Source: Chlamydomonas sphaeroides
Lineage: Eukaryota > Chlorophyta > Chlorophyceae > Chlamydomonadales > Chlamydomonadaceae
DNA length: 10,752 nucleotides
Direction of reading: 5' to 3'
Assembly (NCBI GenBank): GCA_001662425.1
Contig: BDDC01001440.1
Location: 2,656 to 13,407, forward strand
Shown here: in pieces, positions 1-8,639 of the stretch
How the letters are laid out: each line of letters begins with the position of its first letter
Position numbering within the stretch: position 1 is the first letter of the stretch
Notes under the pieces: model-generated
The model's input: only the letters and a program-made list of their open reading frames with translations
Databases searched by the model: none
Told to the model about the DNA's origin: nothing
Translations under genes and position numbers: made by a program

Positions 1-85
1 AGCTGAGTACTATACCGCTATGCGCGTCGACATGGAGGTGAGCGTGTGTGCTTTCGTTCTAAAGCTCGAGATCGGTTAGGACACG

Positions 86-510
86 GTGAAAGAGGTGCCC
101 GACCTGCGCATGTGTCCAACCGGTGTAGGGGTGAAGGCCAGTCAGCACCTTCGGTGGATGGGGGGAGACTCACCGCCTACTCACACCGCCACTAGCATGC
201 CCCTGGCTTTGCACCAGTTGCTCATGCGATTTAGGCTGGGGTGCTGGGACCTGAGGCCAATCGCCCCCGTCGCAGAACGCGGGAGGCACACCTTTGCGGG
301 TTGTGTGCTAACAGCGTTGAAGATGAGTTACATGTGTTTGGCGAGTGTCCCGCATATAGCCAGCTGCGGGCTGAGCACGAGCTTACTCTCCAACTTGCAC
401 ATCGTGGCATGCGCGGCATGATGCTAGAGGCTGATCCGAGTCATGTGGCTCGGTATCTGAGGGATGTGTGGAATAGGCGGACCGTAGCGCTGAGGAGCCG
501 AGGGCCCTAG
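86..510 (+). pseudogene. 3' end of an upstream LINE-type retrotransposon (CCHC knuckle), frameshifted
   Basis: This is the C-terminal tail of a non-LTR retrotransposon polyprotein. The best evidence is CX2CX8HX4C at 295-348 (Cys 295, Cys 304, His 331, Cys 346). That is the spacing of the zinc knuckle found C-terminal to the RT in many LINEs. It is followed by a charged stretch with LRDVWNRR and the stop TAG at 508-510. The conserved-looking LLMRFRLGCWDL just upstream (about 217-252) lies in another frame, so one base was lost or gained near 241-258. Sequence before about 200 is not recognisable, and its frame is closed by TAG at 77-79. The rest of the element lies outside the window. The knuckle spacing differs from that of the large downstream element (X8 against X7), so it is probably a different family. 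The LINE assignment is fairly sure; the family is not known. Confidence 0.65.
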
Positions 511-596
511 TGCACTGAGATGACCTAATCTGCCGATGACCCCCCTGGCTGTGAAACGGTGACCTCCGCTTTGCAGTGTAACAGTAACAGTAACAG
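511..596 (+). other. presumed 3' UTR of the upstream LINE fragment, ending in a short repeat tail
   Basis: About 85 non-coding bases lie between the stop of the upstream fragment and a (GTAACA)3 run. TGTAA at 577-581 matches the polyadenylation signal of green algae and overlaps the first repeat unit. Many LINEs end in a simple repeat instead of poly(A), so this is read as the true 3' terminus. That is an inference; no second copy is available for comparison. Confidence 0.4.
578..595 (+). repeat. (GTAACA)3 hexanucleotide repeat
   Basis: Three perfect tandem GTAACA units, followed by one further G. They sit at the proposed end of the upstream LINE, immediately before the region where the large element appears to begin. 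Confidence 0.8.
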
Positions 597-675
597 ACAA
601 GGCAGGACTGGCTGCATTGCGTCATGTCCAGGCGGTTGCCAGCTGCTTCACCTCGCACACCTCGGTGCAGAAGCA

Positions 676-685
676 GGGGGGGGGG
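676..685 (+). repeat. G10 homopolymer
   Basis: Ten consecutive G near the proposed 5' end of the large element. It is a likely site of length slippage or sequencing error, which may explain why no single frame stays open from the ATG at 624 into the later frame. Confidence 0.8.
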
Positions 686-705
686 CGCAGCTGGCAGCCG
701 CCCTG

Positions 706-735
706 CAACACCAGCCCCTGCGACACCAGCCCCTG
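706..735 (+). repeat. two tandem 15-bp units in the N-terminal region
   Basis: Units 706-720 and 721-735 differ by one base (CAACACCAGCCCCTG and CGACACCAGCCCCTG). In the frame of the ATG at 624 they encode PATPA twice, matching the Pro/Ala-rich nature of this region. Confidence 0.85.
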
Positions 736-912
736 GGGAGACCGCTACGGCATTGAGTCAGACAACGGGCAGCCCCTGGGCGTGCACCGTCCGGCGCCGG
801 AGCTGCCACCATCAACACCCAAGGATAACATGGCCGTACTGCCGCTCCCCATCACCGAGGTCGAGAAGTCCCGCTCACCGTCCCGGAGTCCAACACGGCA
901 TCCCACAGGGGT

Positions 913-1506
913 GTGGACCTCGACCTGCAAGTCTACAACACCCAGTTGGACAACAGGTGCGGTCGGCCTGAGGAGAGCCCCGCTGAGCAGCAGGACGCCA
1001 ACGGCAAGCCCGTGCCGGACGCCTCCCAAGCACAGCCCCAGCAATCACCACCCAGCGGGGTACATAGCGGCGAGCTGGACGGTGGCTCCAACGATTCTGA
1101 CACTGACGGAGGCTCCTTGGCTGGCAGCAACAGCCCAGGCGGCGGTGACGACAATCCAAATGGAGGGGACGGCCGCACGCACAGTAGCAAGGACAAGGAA
1201 GATGAGGCCTTGGCCAAGGAGGACGTTGAGCGCCAGGAGGTGCCGACAGACGATTCCTCTGATAATGGTGACATTGCCATCATCGACACTGCGGCACCAT
1301 CAGCGTCAGGCCCTGAAGGGCCCCCGTCAGAGGTCGACATCGTGACAAAGAGGGTTGCCCTTCCGGCCCTGACCTGGACGTGCGCCCCCGTCACTCAGCT
1401 GCCGTGCCGCCAGGAGATGGATGTGGATGAGCCGCACCCTCCAGAGCTGCACCCAGTTGATGAGCTGGCCTACTTCCTTCATGCTCACTGGATGGCGGCC
1501 AGGTAG
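913..1506 (+). CDS. acidic low-complexity N-terminal segment of the element (ORF1-like)
   Basis: This open frame of about 197 codons is rich in Asp, Glu, Gly, Ser, Gln and Pro. Gly/Asp/Ser runs occupy the middle, and a more structured-looking end contains DELAYFLHAHW. The frame is open only from GTG at 913 and ends at TAG 1504-1506. The same frame continues past that stop with sensible protein sequence (LEQRTLEGTTAEEHGDD), so TAG is probably a mutation inside a longer product. No CCHC, RRM or coiled coil typical of LINE ORF1 proteins is seen, and function is unknown. That it belongs to the element rests on position and on sharing the frame with the start of the APE domain. Confidence 0.35.
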   Translation: MDLDLQVYNTQLDNRCGRPEESPAEQQDANGKPVPDASQAQPQQSPPSGVHSGELDGGSNDSDTDGGSLAGSNSPGGGDDNPNGGDGRTHSSKDKEDEALAKEDVERQEVPTDDSSDNGDIAIIDTAAPSASGPEGPPSEVDIVTKRVALPALTWTCAPVTQLPCRQEMDVDEPHPPELHPVDELAYFLHAHWMAAR

Positions 1507-2337
1507 CGGCTGGAGCAGCGGACTTTAGAGGGCACCACAGCGGAGGAGCACGGGGACGACTGGCTTTTCAACATCGTGCTGTGGAGCCTGACATGCTGCT
1601 CGGACAGGCAGCGGTAAGCGCTGCTGGTGCAGCACCGGGACTGGCTGCACCCACTCGAGATGCGCCTCCAGGCCTGGTGTGAGACACCCGTGCTGTGAGG
1701 CCCGGGCATGGTGGGGCCACGACACTGGTTCCGTCCGCTGCTCCTGTTCCAGGCCACCGCCGAGGCTGTGGCAGGCCCCAACTGGAAGCAACCCTTATGG
1801 TGGCTGTGCTTCACTCCCTTGCTACACGAGCTGGAGGCGCCGCCCATCCCATTGGCAGACGGGCGACCTGTGGCCACCCTTGCCAGCCGCAGGCCTCTGG
1901 GCCTGGCTTGGCAGCGTTGTAGGGTGCTGGGGAGATCTGAGCACACCGATCAGCGAGGTCCCATTCAGGCACCTGCTCGGGTGGCAGGCCAAGCTGACAG
2001 CGCTGCTGTAAGTGCTGGTGCTGGCGAAAACACAACACACCAGGCCGTTTGGTTCACTGCCCAGGCGTATCACCTGCTGTCGGAAATGTGTGACACGATG
2101 TGCTACAAGGCAGACACGCTGGCGGTGCACCCGCACCCGATGCGCCCGCTGTTGGTGCAGCAGGTGCGGGCGCACTTCGCCAGCAGGACAGCAAAGATTA
2201 AGACAGCATACCAACCCCAACGCACACGCACAACCACCGACAGTGAAGCACTACCACCTCCAGCCAAAACACCCGCACGAGCCGCAGCACACACACCCGC
2301 ACACCCACACCCAAACCCCGACTGCCCTAACCCAACG
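1507..2337 (+). pseudogene. Trp-rich unrecognised block between ORF1-like segment and APE domain
   Basis: Frame 1 carries protein-like sequence here interrupted by TAA (1615-1617) and TGA (1696-1698). It is then open from 1699 into the APE domain. Features visible are a tryptophan-rich part (GDDWLFNIVLWSL at 1552-1590, HRDWLHPLE, a WKQPLWWLC-type stretch near 1780-1809) and a helical-looking segment around 2041-2200 (AQAYHLLSEMCDTMCYKAD). The last part, to 2337, is Thr/Pro/His-rich. No family is recognised. Known dual-endonuclease elements also carry a cysteine protease domain and this would be a natural place for one, but I cannot identify a catalytic Cys/His pair. Composition is more G-rich here than in the C-rich sequence after about 2190. 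Confidence 0.35.
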
Positions 2338-3195
2338 ATGAAACCCCTGCCAACAGCACCACCACCCGAGCCGGGCTACCTGCACATCCTGACGCTAAAC
2401 ACCCGAGGTTTCGGCGGTGGCAGTGCAACCCAGGACCACTTCGACGTCATAACCACTGATATTGACACACAGAACCCCGATGTTGCCTTCCTAACTGAGA
2501 CAAAAACCAACAGTCGACAGCACCGTGAAATACAGACCATCAAGTCTAGGCTTGGAAGCTCGGCTATCATACGTTCCAATCCAGCCACAACCCAGACCCC
2601 ACACGGGACCGCCAGGCCGGTGTGTGGGTATGCGTTGGGGCACGGCTCGGCGCCAACCGGTACGTCAAAACAATACCAACCCCCGACGTGGTAGCTGGGT
2701 ATGTATGCCACGTCAAACTTCACACGCCCGGCAGCACCGCCCTCACCTGGTCGGGATCTACAACCCACACGATGCAGCCGCTTGAGCCAGCATCTACGAG
2801 CACTGCAAACAAACCCTGCTCGCCGCGCCACACAGGCGAACACATCACCATGGGCGGCGACTGGAACACAGTCGCTCACCCATCCGAGCGCAGTGGGCCG
2901 ACCTCCCGATGGGACGCAGGTCACCAAGCCTTCCTGGACGCCACAGGAGCGACTCCAGCAACCCAGCCGCCGCCCCCCCCCCCCGCGGGCGCACACATAC
3001 CAACAGCAGCAGCAAGGGGCTATAACAGCCACCAGCCGCATTGACGATGTCATCCTCGCCCGACACAGTCACAAGGCAGTCCACAGCACGTCCACACCCG
3101 TGGGTACAGGGGCGTGCGAGAACACACGAATGATCTACGGCGCCCTGGACCATCTCGCGCTTCACGCATGGATCCCCTTTGAGGGCCTCACGCTC
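2338..3195 (+). pseudogene. APE-type (exonuclease-endonuclease-phosphatase) endonuclease domain, scrambled
   Basis: Apurinic/apyrimidinic-like endonucleases nick target DNA for LINE insertion. Motifs appear in order but in changing frames: LTLNTRGF (2389-2412) and the catalytic-Glu motif FLTETK (Glu at 2497) in frame 1; a YVKTIPTPDVVAGYVCHVKLH strand pair in frame 3; LVGIYNPHD (about 2750-2773) in frame 2; GDWN (2856-2867, the GDFN motif) in frame 3; SRIDDVIL (3034-3057) and the final Asp-His pair of LDHLAL (3148-3153) in frame 1. All hallmark catalytic residues are therefore still readable. An ATG at 2338 (MKPLPTAPPP) directly before the domain is a possible ORF2-style start. Frame changes lie near 2610, 2750, 2840 and in a C12 run at 2973-2984; TGA at 2783-2785 also interrupts. 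The domain assignment is secure; the copy cannot make the enzyme. Confidence 0.8.
2973..2984 (+). repeat. C12 homopolymer at a frame change in the APE domain
   Basis: Twelve consecutive C. The protein reads as APE in frame 3 before the run (GDWN at 2856-2867) and in frame 1 after it (SRIDDVIL at 3034-3057). The run is thus the likely site of a replication-slippage or base-calling indel. Confidence 0.85.
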
Positions 3196-4641
3196 ATGCC
3201 AGCCCCACCCCCGCCACCCCCACAACCCACCACGCTGTGGGCACAGGTGCGCAAGGTCACAAAGGCCGCCCAGCACGCAGCCGAAACCGACATGGATATC
3301 CAACTGGCTGGCAGCACCGCCGAACTTGCCCAACACCTACAGCCAGCATGGGACACCATCAACGAATATCTCCCACGGCTCGACCGCCTCACTGACACGG
3401 ATGCCGCCCAAGCCATCCTCACGGTGCTGCGGGCCGAGCCAACCGTCCAGAGCACCAACATCCCCGAGCTTGCAGACTGCCTGACACCCATCATGACCCA
3501 GGGCTTCAACTGCCTCATCACACACTGCGAACTTAAGCCCCCACCCATCACAGGACTCCTGCCTACCCGGCGGGAAAGCCTTGGAATTGGGAAGCTCATC
3601 AAATCACAAAACCAGGTCGACAATGCCCTCAACACGCTCAACTTCGCACACCAGCACAAAACAGGCACGACACCACCCCCGACACCGCCACACCTGCACA
3701 CCCACCCTGAACCACCCCCACCCTCCCCACCCAACACACCTGAACCGCCACTCTTGGACGAACCCCCCATGCAGCCACACCCCAGCCTCCCCGAGCCCCT
3801 ACCGGCCAGCACAGCCCCGCCCGATCAGGCGGCACCCGAGCCCCTACCGGCCCGCGACACCCCACCCGATCAGGCGGCACCCAAGCCCCTACCGGCCCAC
3901 GACGTCCCGACCGATCAGGCAGCACCCGAGCCCCTACCGGCCCGCGACACCCCGACCGATCAGGCGGCACCCAAGCCACTACCGGCCCGCACAGCCCCGC
4001 CCGACCCCAAAGCGCCCCTGCCCGGGCCCCCACCAAATACAGCAGCCCCGCCCGACACCGCGGCAATCTCGCTTACGAACCCGCCAACACATGCAGCAAC
4101 CCCACCCGACCCCGCTGCACCCAGACACCCGCCCCCACAGGCCCATGCAACCACGCCCGACCCCACACCAGCCAAACCCCCGCTCGCCCACCCACCCGAC
4201 CCACCCAACCTGGCACAAGAGCCATTGCCCACAAACGCAAACAGACTCATTGGAAGGAAGCAGCAGCTCAAGAAGGCCCTGCACAAACTCCTGCGTTGCA
4301 TCAGGGAGGCACAGGGGCGCAAGGTGCACGAGCTATTCCAACACTTTGTAGCCACCCAGCCCAAGAAGGCCAACAAAGCCATCTTCGGACAAAATGACGA
4401 CCAACCGCACGGCATCCCAGCCCACCGACACCCCACTACAGGAGAGATCTGCCAAACACCAGCCGCCATCCTAAACGGCATCCACGCCCACTTTGCAGAA
4501 CTTGCCCGGCCGTTCTCAGGCCCCCTACCTGACGACTTCAACCCTGCAGCCCCATGCAACGCCCCCTGGCAAGAGCCGGGAGCCCCCAACCACATGGGCC
4601 CCCTCTGGACGGCCCCGAACACCCCAGCCTTCCTCCTGCCT
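3196..4641 (+). CDS. proline-rich linker between APE and RT domains
   Basis: This is part of a long open stretch of frame 1 that runs unbroken to TGA 4816-4818. The first part (about 3196-3640) looks helical and folded (WAQVRKVTKAAQHAAETDMD, then ELADCLTPIMTQGFNCLI). It resembles the segment between endonuclease and RT in other LINEs. About 3660-4220 is extremely rich in Pro, Ala, Thr and His and contains five 15-residue repeats. From about 4240 it returns to a basic helical segment (RKQQLKKALHKLLRCIREAQ) leading into the RT fingers. The proline-rich part is probably a flexible spacer. Open frames on both strands occur here because the C-rich composition lacks stop codons; only frame 1 joins the APE end and RT start. 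Confidence 0.6.
3793..4017 (+). repeat. five tandem 45-bp repeats (15-residue Pro-rich repeat)
   Basis: Units start at 3793, 3838, 3883, 3928 and 3973. The protein consensus is (E/K)PLPAxxxPxDQAAP; the last unit has diverged (ending PPDPKAP). The unit length is a multiple of three, so copy-number changes keep the frame. The first unit contains a short inverted repeat, CCGCC and GGCGG around GATCA, partly kept in the others. Confidence 0.9.
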
Positions 4642-5768
4642 GCAACCACCGACCCCATGACCTTCAACCAATGCACCAACCACCTCTCCAGCCGCAAGGT
4701 GCCTGGGCCGGACAGGCTGCCAAATGAGCTACTGCAATGCATTCCGGACCCGCTGAAGCAGGCCATTCGGCAGCTCATGGTGACCATGTGGGTCAAAGCC
4801 GAGCTGCCGGACACCTGAACCCTCTCCGACACGGTGCTGCTACCGGAGAATGGCGACGCACTAGAGATCTCCAACAAACACCCGATCGCACTGTGCTCCA
4901 CACTGTACAAATTATACACAAGCCTCATCACCACATGCCTGACACAGCACACGCAGGCCGCAAAAATCATCACGGAATGCCAGTACGATTATATAGAAGG
5001 CAAATCCGCAGAAAGCCAAATCCAAAACTGGATCCACGTGTGGGAAGACGTGGGGCTCACACGCAAGGACGCCTACACACTATACATCGATCTCTGCTCC
5101 ACCTTCAACACCATCGATGTGCGCCTCCTCCTCCAAGTACTGCACCAACTTGGTCTACCGCACGATCTCATAGACACTGTGGGCAGCCTGTACCGCAGCA
5201 CCAGCACCCAGGTCCGGACCAAACACGGCTACACAGCAGAGATCAAGCTGGAATGCGGCACAGTGCAAGGTGACACACTCTCCCCCGTGCTATTTGTCCT
5301 ATTCCTGGAACCCCTCCTGTGGTGGCTCCACTGCGATGGTCGTGGATACCAACTTGGATGCCTGTCGGACGAAGAGAACCAACACCACAATCTCAGCTCA
5401 GCGGCCTACACAGACGACCTAGCCATCACCGCAAGCAGCGTCAGTGACCTGAAAGCGCAAGCTGCAAAAATCGAGCTGTACACCCGGTGGGGGGGTCTGC
5501 AAGTCAACCCATCCAAGTGCCAAGTGCAAGGCGTGCTGCACGGCAGCACGCGCACTACACCCACACTCGCGAACAGGCCAGACAGCCATGACTACCGTAA
5601 GGCCCTGCAGATGCGCCTCGAGGGGCAAATTATAATCAACGGACATGCCATGCCGTACGTGCACCCCGACAAGCCGTACAAATACCTGGGCGTCTACATC
5701 ACCATCACCCTGGACTGGAGCACACAGATAACCGAAATGACCAAAACCCTCCAGAAACAGGGGCAGAG
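4642..5768 (+). pseudogene. reverse transcriptase domain (non-LTR type), one in-frame TGA
   Basis: It copies the element RNA at the nicked target. The non-LTR RT motif series is visible in order in frame 1: SSRKVPGPDRLPNELLQ (4687-4737); KHPIALCSTLYKL (near 4876-4914); GKSAESQIQNWIHV (near 5000-5040); motif A YIDLCSTFNTID with catalytic Asp at 5089; motif B GTVQGDTLSPVLF (5257-5295); motif C AAYTDD with the Asp pair at 5413-5418; GLQVNPSKC (motif D, near 5495-5520); and YKYLGVYI (motif E, near 5677-5700). The catalytic triad is intact. The only break inside the domain is TGA 4816-4818, in ELPDT-stop-TLSDTVLLPE, where LINEs usually have a Trp or similar; one substitution explains it. The frame is lost at about 5767 by an apparent one-base deletion. 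The domain is certain; this copy is not functional as read. Confidence 0.93.
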
Positions 5769-7715
5769 TTGCAAGACTCACCAGCCACACCAGCACAAAA
5801 GCTCAACATCCTGCGAACATGCCTCCACAACAAAGCCGCATATACCATCCCCACAATTGCCTATACACCAGCTGACATCGCCTGCCTCGACCGAACACTT
5901 GCAGGAGTGGCGTGCAAAGCCATCGGGCTCCGCCGCAGCCACCCCACGCAACAAATCCTGCTACCAGCCGCGAGCCTAGGACTGGGCCTAGGCTCGCTGC
6001 GAGAGATCACGGCAGCACGTGCTGCCCGCAATCTGACCCACAGCCTGAATGATGCCGGGCGCCTAGGCATGGTGACCCGGCCCCTGCTCAACCTGGAAGC
6101 CGAGCATGCCGGCACCCTCCCACTCCATACGCTACGGTGCGACACAATATACCTACACACCCTGTGGCAAGCGGCATTCCTGGTGGACTGCGGTGTAGAG
6201 ATCACAGACAAAGGTAAACCCTATGCTGGTGCAGCGCACCAGCTCACCCGAATCTGGACGCTCCCCACTGGCCTTACCCTCCCCTCCTTCATCAACACGA
6301 TCTGGCCACTCATCGACCTGGGCGTGGACATGCGCCAACTGGTCGACAAGAACTACGGAGGGGCCCTGCTCATAGTCAAAAACCAGCTTGCCACACTAGT
6401 CGGCAAGCAGCAGTGCAAATGCTACCACAAACTTGCCCTCAACCGCCTAACCCTTGCCCTCGCCGTGTTGCACGAGACCAAACCAGACGGCTGGAACCCC
6501 CCTACACAACACAAGACCACAGCGCCACTGCCCGCAACCCTGCGCCGACTCCCCTCCCACCCCATCCTTACCGCGCTTGTCAACGCCTTGGAGCCGCCGA
6601 CCCCACTGCGGCAGCGCAGCATCCAGGAGCACCTGAGGCAGCAGGCAACACAAGCACCAGTCCAGAACGGGGCCCCGGACGCAACCGCCAACCCCCCTGC
6701 CGAGACCGCAACAACCAACGCGGCCGCCCCAGACCCTGGTGCGGACACACACATGGCCGACGCAGCAGCTGAGCCCAACAACAGGCCCAACCGCAATTGC
6801 CAGCACACAGCGCCGTGCCGCTGGCACATGCCCCGACAGACACCTTCCACCCTGGCACCCGGCATCCGCAAAACCAACCTCCCCGACCCTGGCCTCACGG
6901 CTCGCGACCACGCCCAGGACCCCGCACCGTACGGGGACCTGTGGCTATACCGCAACCTACTCACCCACAACAAAACCCTTGCCTTCGGGGCTGGAAGCTG
7001 CAAGAACGAAAAGGAGCAGGCGAGGTGGCTCCGGGACCACCTCACGCAAGGCGTCGAAGGATCCCCACTATACGCCTACACCCAAGGGAAGACGGGAGTG
7101 CTCTCCACAGTCCTGCAACGCATGTTTGGACGCCAGGAACGCATAGCCAGCGTACTGAGCTCCAGCACCAAGTGGCAGGTGGCGGGCAAAAAGCGCGGGG
7201 CAGGGCACCTGACATATTATGAGGTACAGTGGCAGCCGTCTATCATCACCAAGGCCGCCCTGGCCATGTACAAAGCATGCGGATATGCAGCTGTGAACTG
7301 GATCCCGCACCCCCACCCCGCCGTGGACTACATGATACGTGTGGAATGGGAGCCGATCACAAACCCCGTCCAGCAATTACAGGACGACTCGGCCTGGGAG
7401 CAGCTGCTGCAGGACTTCAATGACTGCAATGAAGCAGTGCAACCTGGCTCACCAGAGCGCCACGATGACGCTCTAAGCGAACCCGAGCGGCAACACCACT
7501 TCTGGAAGGACGGGCAGGGGTGCCCGCACACAGGAGCCCAACACCGAATGCTCACTGAGCACGTCAAGATTGACGTTAACCCCGTCAACCCAGACTCAGA
7601 CGTTTGCGCCATGCACAACTTTAAAATCTACCTGGGACGATACGCCCACGGCAGCACACCACCCCCCACACCCTGGCTCCCGGGCATGGACCTGGACAAC
7701 ACCCCAGACCATTGA
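5769..7715 (+). CDS. post-RT region of the polyprotein, unrecognised domain(s), open for ~648 codons
   Basis: Frame 3 continues the RT polyprotein after the indel near 5767. SPATPAQKLNILRTCLHNK picks up where the RT's QKQGQ leaves off. The first ~120 residues (TPADIACLDRTLAGV, then LLPAASLGLGLGSL) are typical of the thumb/post-RT helices of LINEs. A helical stretch follows (WTLPTGLTLPSFINTIWPLI), then a Pro/Ala/Thr-rich hinge (about 6580-6780). About 6860-7640 is a mixed alpha/beta-looking block with several aromatic-rich strands (YGDLWLYRNLL, LTYYEVQWQPSIITKAA, VDYMIRVEWEPI). I recognise no family for that block. The TGA at 7713 is probably a mutation: the same frame reads on with ATAHVYNTKAR before TAA 7749. 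TTG at 5769 is not a real start. Confidence 0.6.
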   Translation: MQDSPATPAQKLNILRTCLHNKAAYTIPTIAYTPADIACLDRTLAGVACKAIGLRRSHPTQQILLPAASLGLGLGSLREITAARAARNLTHSLNDAGRLGMVTRPLLNLEAEHAGTLPLHTLRCDTIYLHTLWQAAFLVDCGVEITDKGKPYAGAAHQLTRIWTLPTGLTLPSFINTIWPLIDLGVDMRQLVDKNYGGALLIVKNQLATLVGKQQCKCYHKLALNRLTLALAVLHETKPDGWNPPTQHKTTAPLPATLRRLPSHPILTALVNALEPPTPLRQRSIQEHLRQQATQAPVQNGAPDATANPPAETATTNAAAPDPGADTHMADAAAEPNNRPNRNCQHTAPCRWHMPRQTPSTLAPGIRKTNLPDPGLTARDHAQDPAPYGDLWLYRNLLTHNKTLAFGAGSCKNEKEQARWLRDHLTQGVEGSPLYAYTQGKTGVLSTVLQRMFGRQERIASVLSSSTKWQVAGKKRGAGHLTYYEVQWQPSIITKAALAMYKACGYAAVNWIPHPHPAVDYMIRVEWEPITNPVQQLQDDSAWEQLLQDFNDCNEAVQPGSPERHDDALSEPERQHHFWKDGQGCPHTGAQHRMLTEHVKIDVNPVNPDSDVCAMHNFKIYLGRYAHGSTPPPTPWLPGMDLDNTPDH

Positions 7716-8639
7716 GCCACGGCCCATGTCTACAACACCAAAGCCCGCTAACCGGTCGGGTTGCTGAGCACCTGGGGTGCCAAAGCGGTTGTTGCAAGGT
7801 GGTCTCTGTTCCTCTCCTGGCATCCTTATGGTTGTAATTGGAAACCCCAAAGGGTGCCTTATTGGGGCGCTACCCATACAGACACTGTGAGCCCGCTACA
7901 CCCGCCACCGCGCTGCACGCGGCTCCAACCCCGCCCACCACGCCGAGCTCACCTCCAGCGGGGGCTTCAAGGAGGATGTCGCCCGCCTGCTGGCCAGGTA
8001 CAAGAACGGGGCAGGCATAGTGAAACACAGCATCAAATCCGCTGAACAGCGGCGCCTGCCCACACGCCTCGTCGGCAACATACAATTCGCACTAGCTGGG
8101 ACCAACGCAGATCACCCACAGCATCTGACAGTCTCAGAACGGTACACCTCCCCCCTCAATGTTGCCCCGTGTACCGGAGCGTACTGCACCCCGTACAAAC
8201 TGGACGCACTGTTCGGCGCCAGTTACGATGCACATCAGCACACAGGGCGGGGCCTCACAATTGCACACCCGGAGCCGGACCCAAGCTCAGGCCTCGTCAC
8301 AACACAGTGGGCACTCGCATGGGCTGTCGAAACCCGCAACAAAACCGAACCCACGGCAACACTGCTCGCCCTGCCAGCAACCACCACGCGGCCCAGCTTC
8401 ACACTCATGGGACACGCCCACGTCGACGACCCCATGGAACACGACCCCATTCCCCGTGCCTACCCAGGCGGCATGCTGTGGGCCCTCGTTGGCAACCCTG
8501 CGGGACTCGACCGGGCAGCAGCACTATTAAAGCATGCCTACCGGGCCTACACCCTCCCCCAGAGGCCCAGAAACCCCTGCCGGGCACCTGGCACCCCCCA
8601 AAATGGATCCGTACCCAGCTGCACAGCACCCTCAACCAA
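7716..8639 (+). pseudogene. distal part of the RT-RNase H spacer, multiply broken
   Basis: The protein trail is in frame 3 to about 7780 (VGLLSTWGAKAVVAR) with TAA at 7749-7751. It resumes in frame 1 by about 7820 (ILMVVIGNPKGCLIGALP). Frame 1 is broken by TGA 7888-7890 and then runs through DVARLLARYKNGAGIVKHSI, PLNVAPCTGAYCTPYKLDAL and PGGMLWALVGNPAGLDRAAA to about 8550. It then shifts to frame 3 at the C5 run 8556-8560 and continues with PGTWHPPKWIRTQL towards RNase H. The GTG at 8020 is internal. No known domain is recognised. Because the protein-like sequence is co-linear across the lesions, I read this as one formerly continuous segment and not separate genes. Confidence 0.45.

Larger units (their letters stand above)
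624..912 (+). pseudogene. possible start of the element's N-terminal region
   Basis: ATG at 624 opens a basic, Arg/Pro/Ser/Ala-rich reading frame (MSRRLPAASPRTPRC) that stays open to the TGA ending at 971. It is the first ATG-initiated candidate after the upstream LINE tail, so it is a reasonable guess for the element's initiator, but no ribosome-context evidence decides it. A second + frame, open from 617, is also plausible here and contains DNMAVLPLPITEVEKS. The more convincing downstream protein (from about 913) is in a third frame, so a frame change must lie around 865-915. No known domain is visible. The region is low-complexity and could equally be a 5' UTR. Confidence 0.3.

Noticed and set aside
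933..1394. A minus-strand open frame of about 153 codons
   Set aside because: Ser/Leu/Pro-rich antisense of the acidic low-complexity segment, with no recognisable motif.
1552..1590. GDDWLFNIVLWSL as an OTU-type cysteine protease motif
   Set aside because: Only the Leu-Phe pair fits the OTU signature, the catalytic Cys would be Trp, the spacing is one residue short, and no matching His motif was found.
3581..4351. A 256-codon open frame in a second + frame over the repeats
   Set aside because: The 45-bp period keeps all frames open. The product is His/Pro/Arg low complexity and connects to no domain on either side.
3960..4973. A 337-codon open frame on the minus strand
   Set aside because: It lies opposite the proline-rich linker and RT start. 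Its composition (Gly, Ser, Val, Cys runs) is what the reverse complement of C-rich repeats gives, and it has no motif. The + strand frame carries the conserved RT signature.
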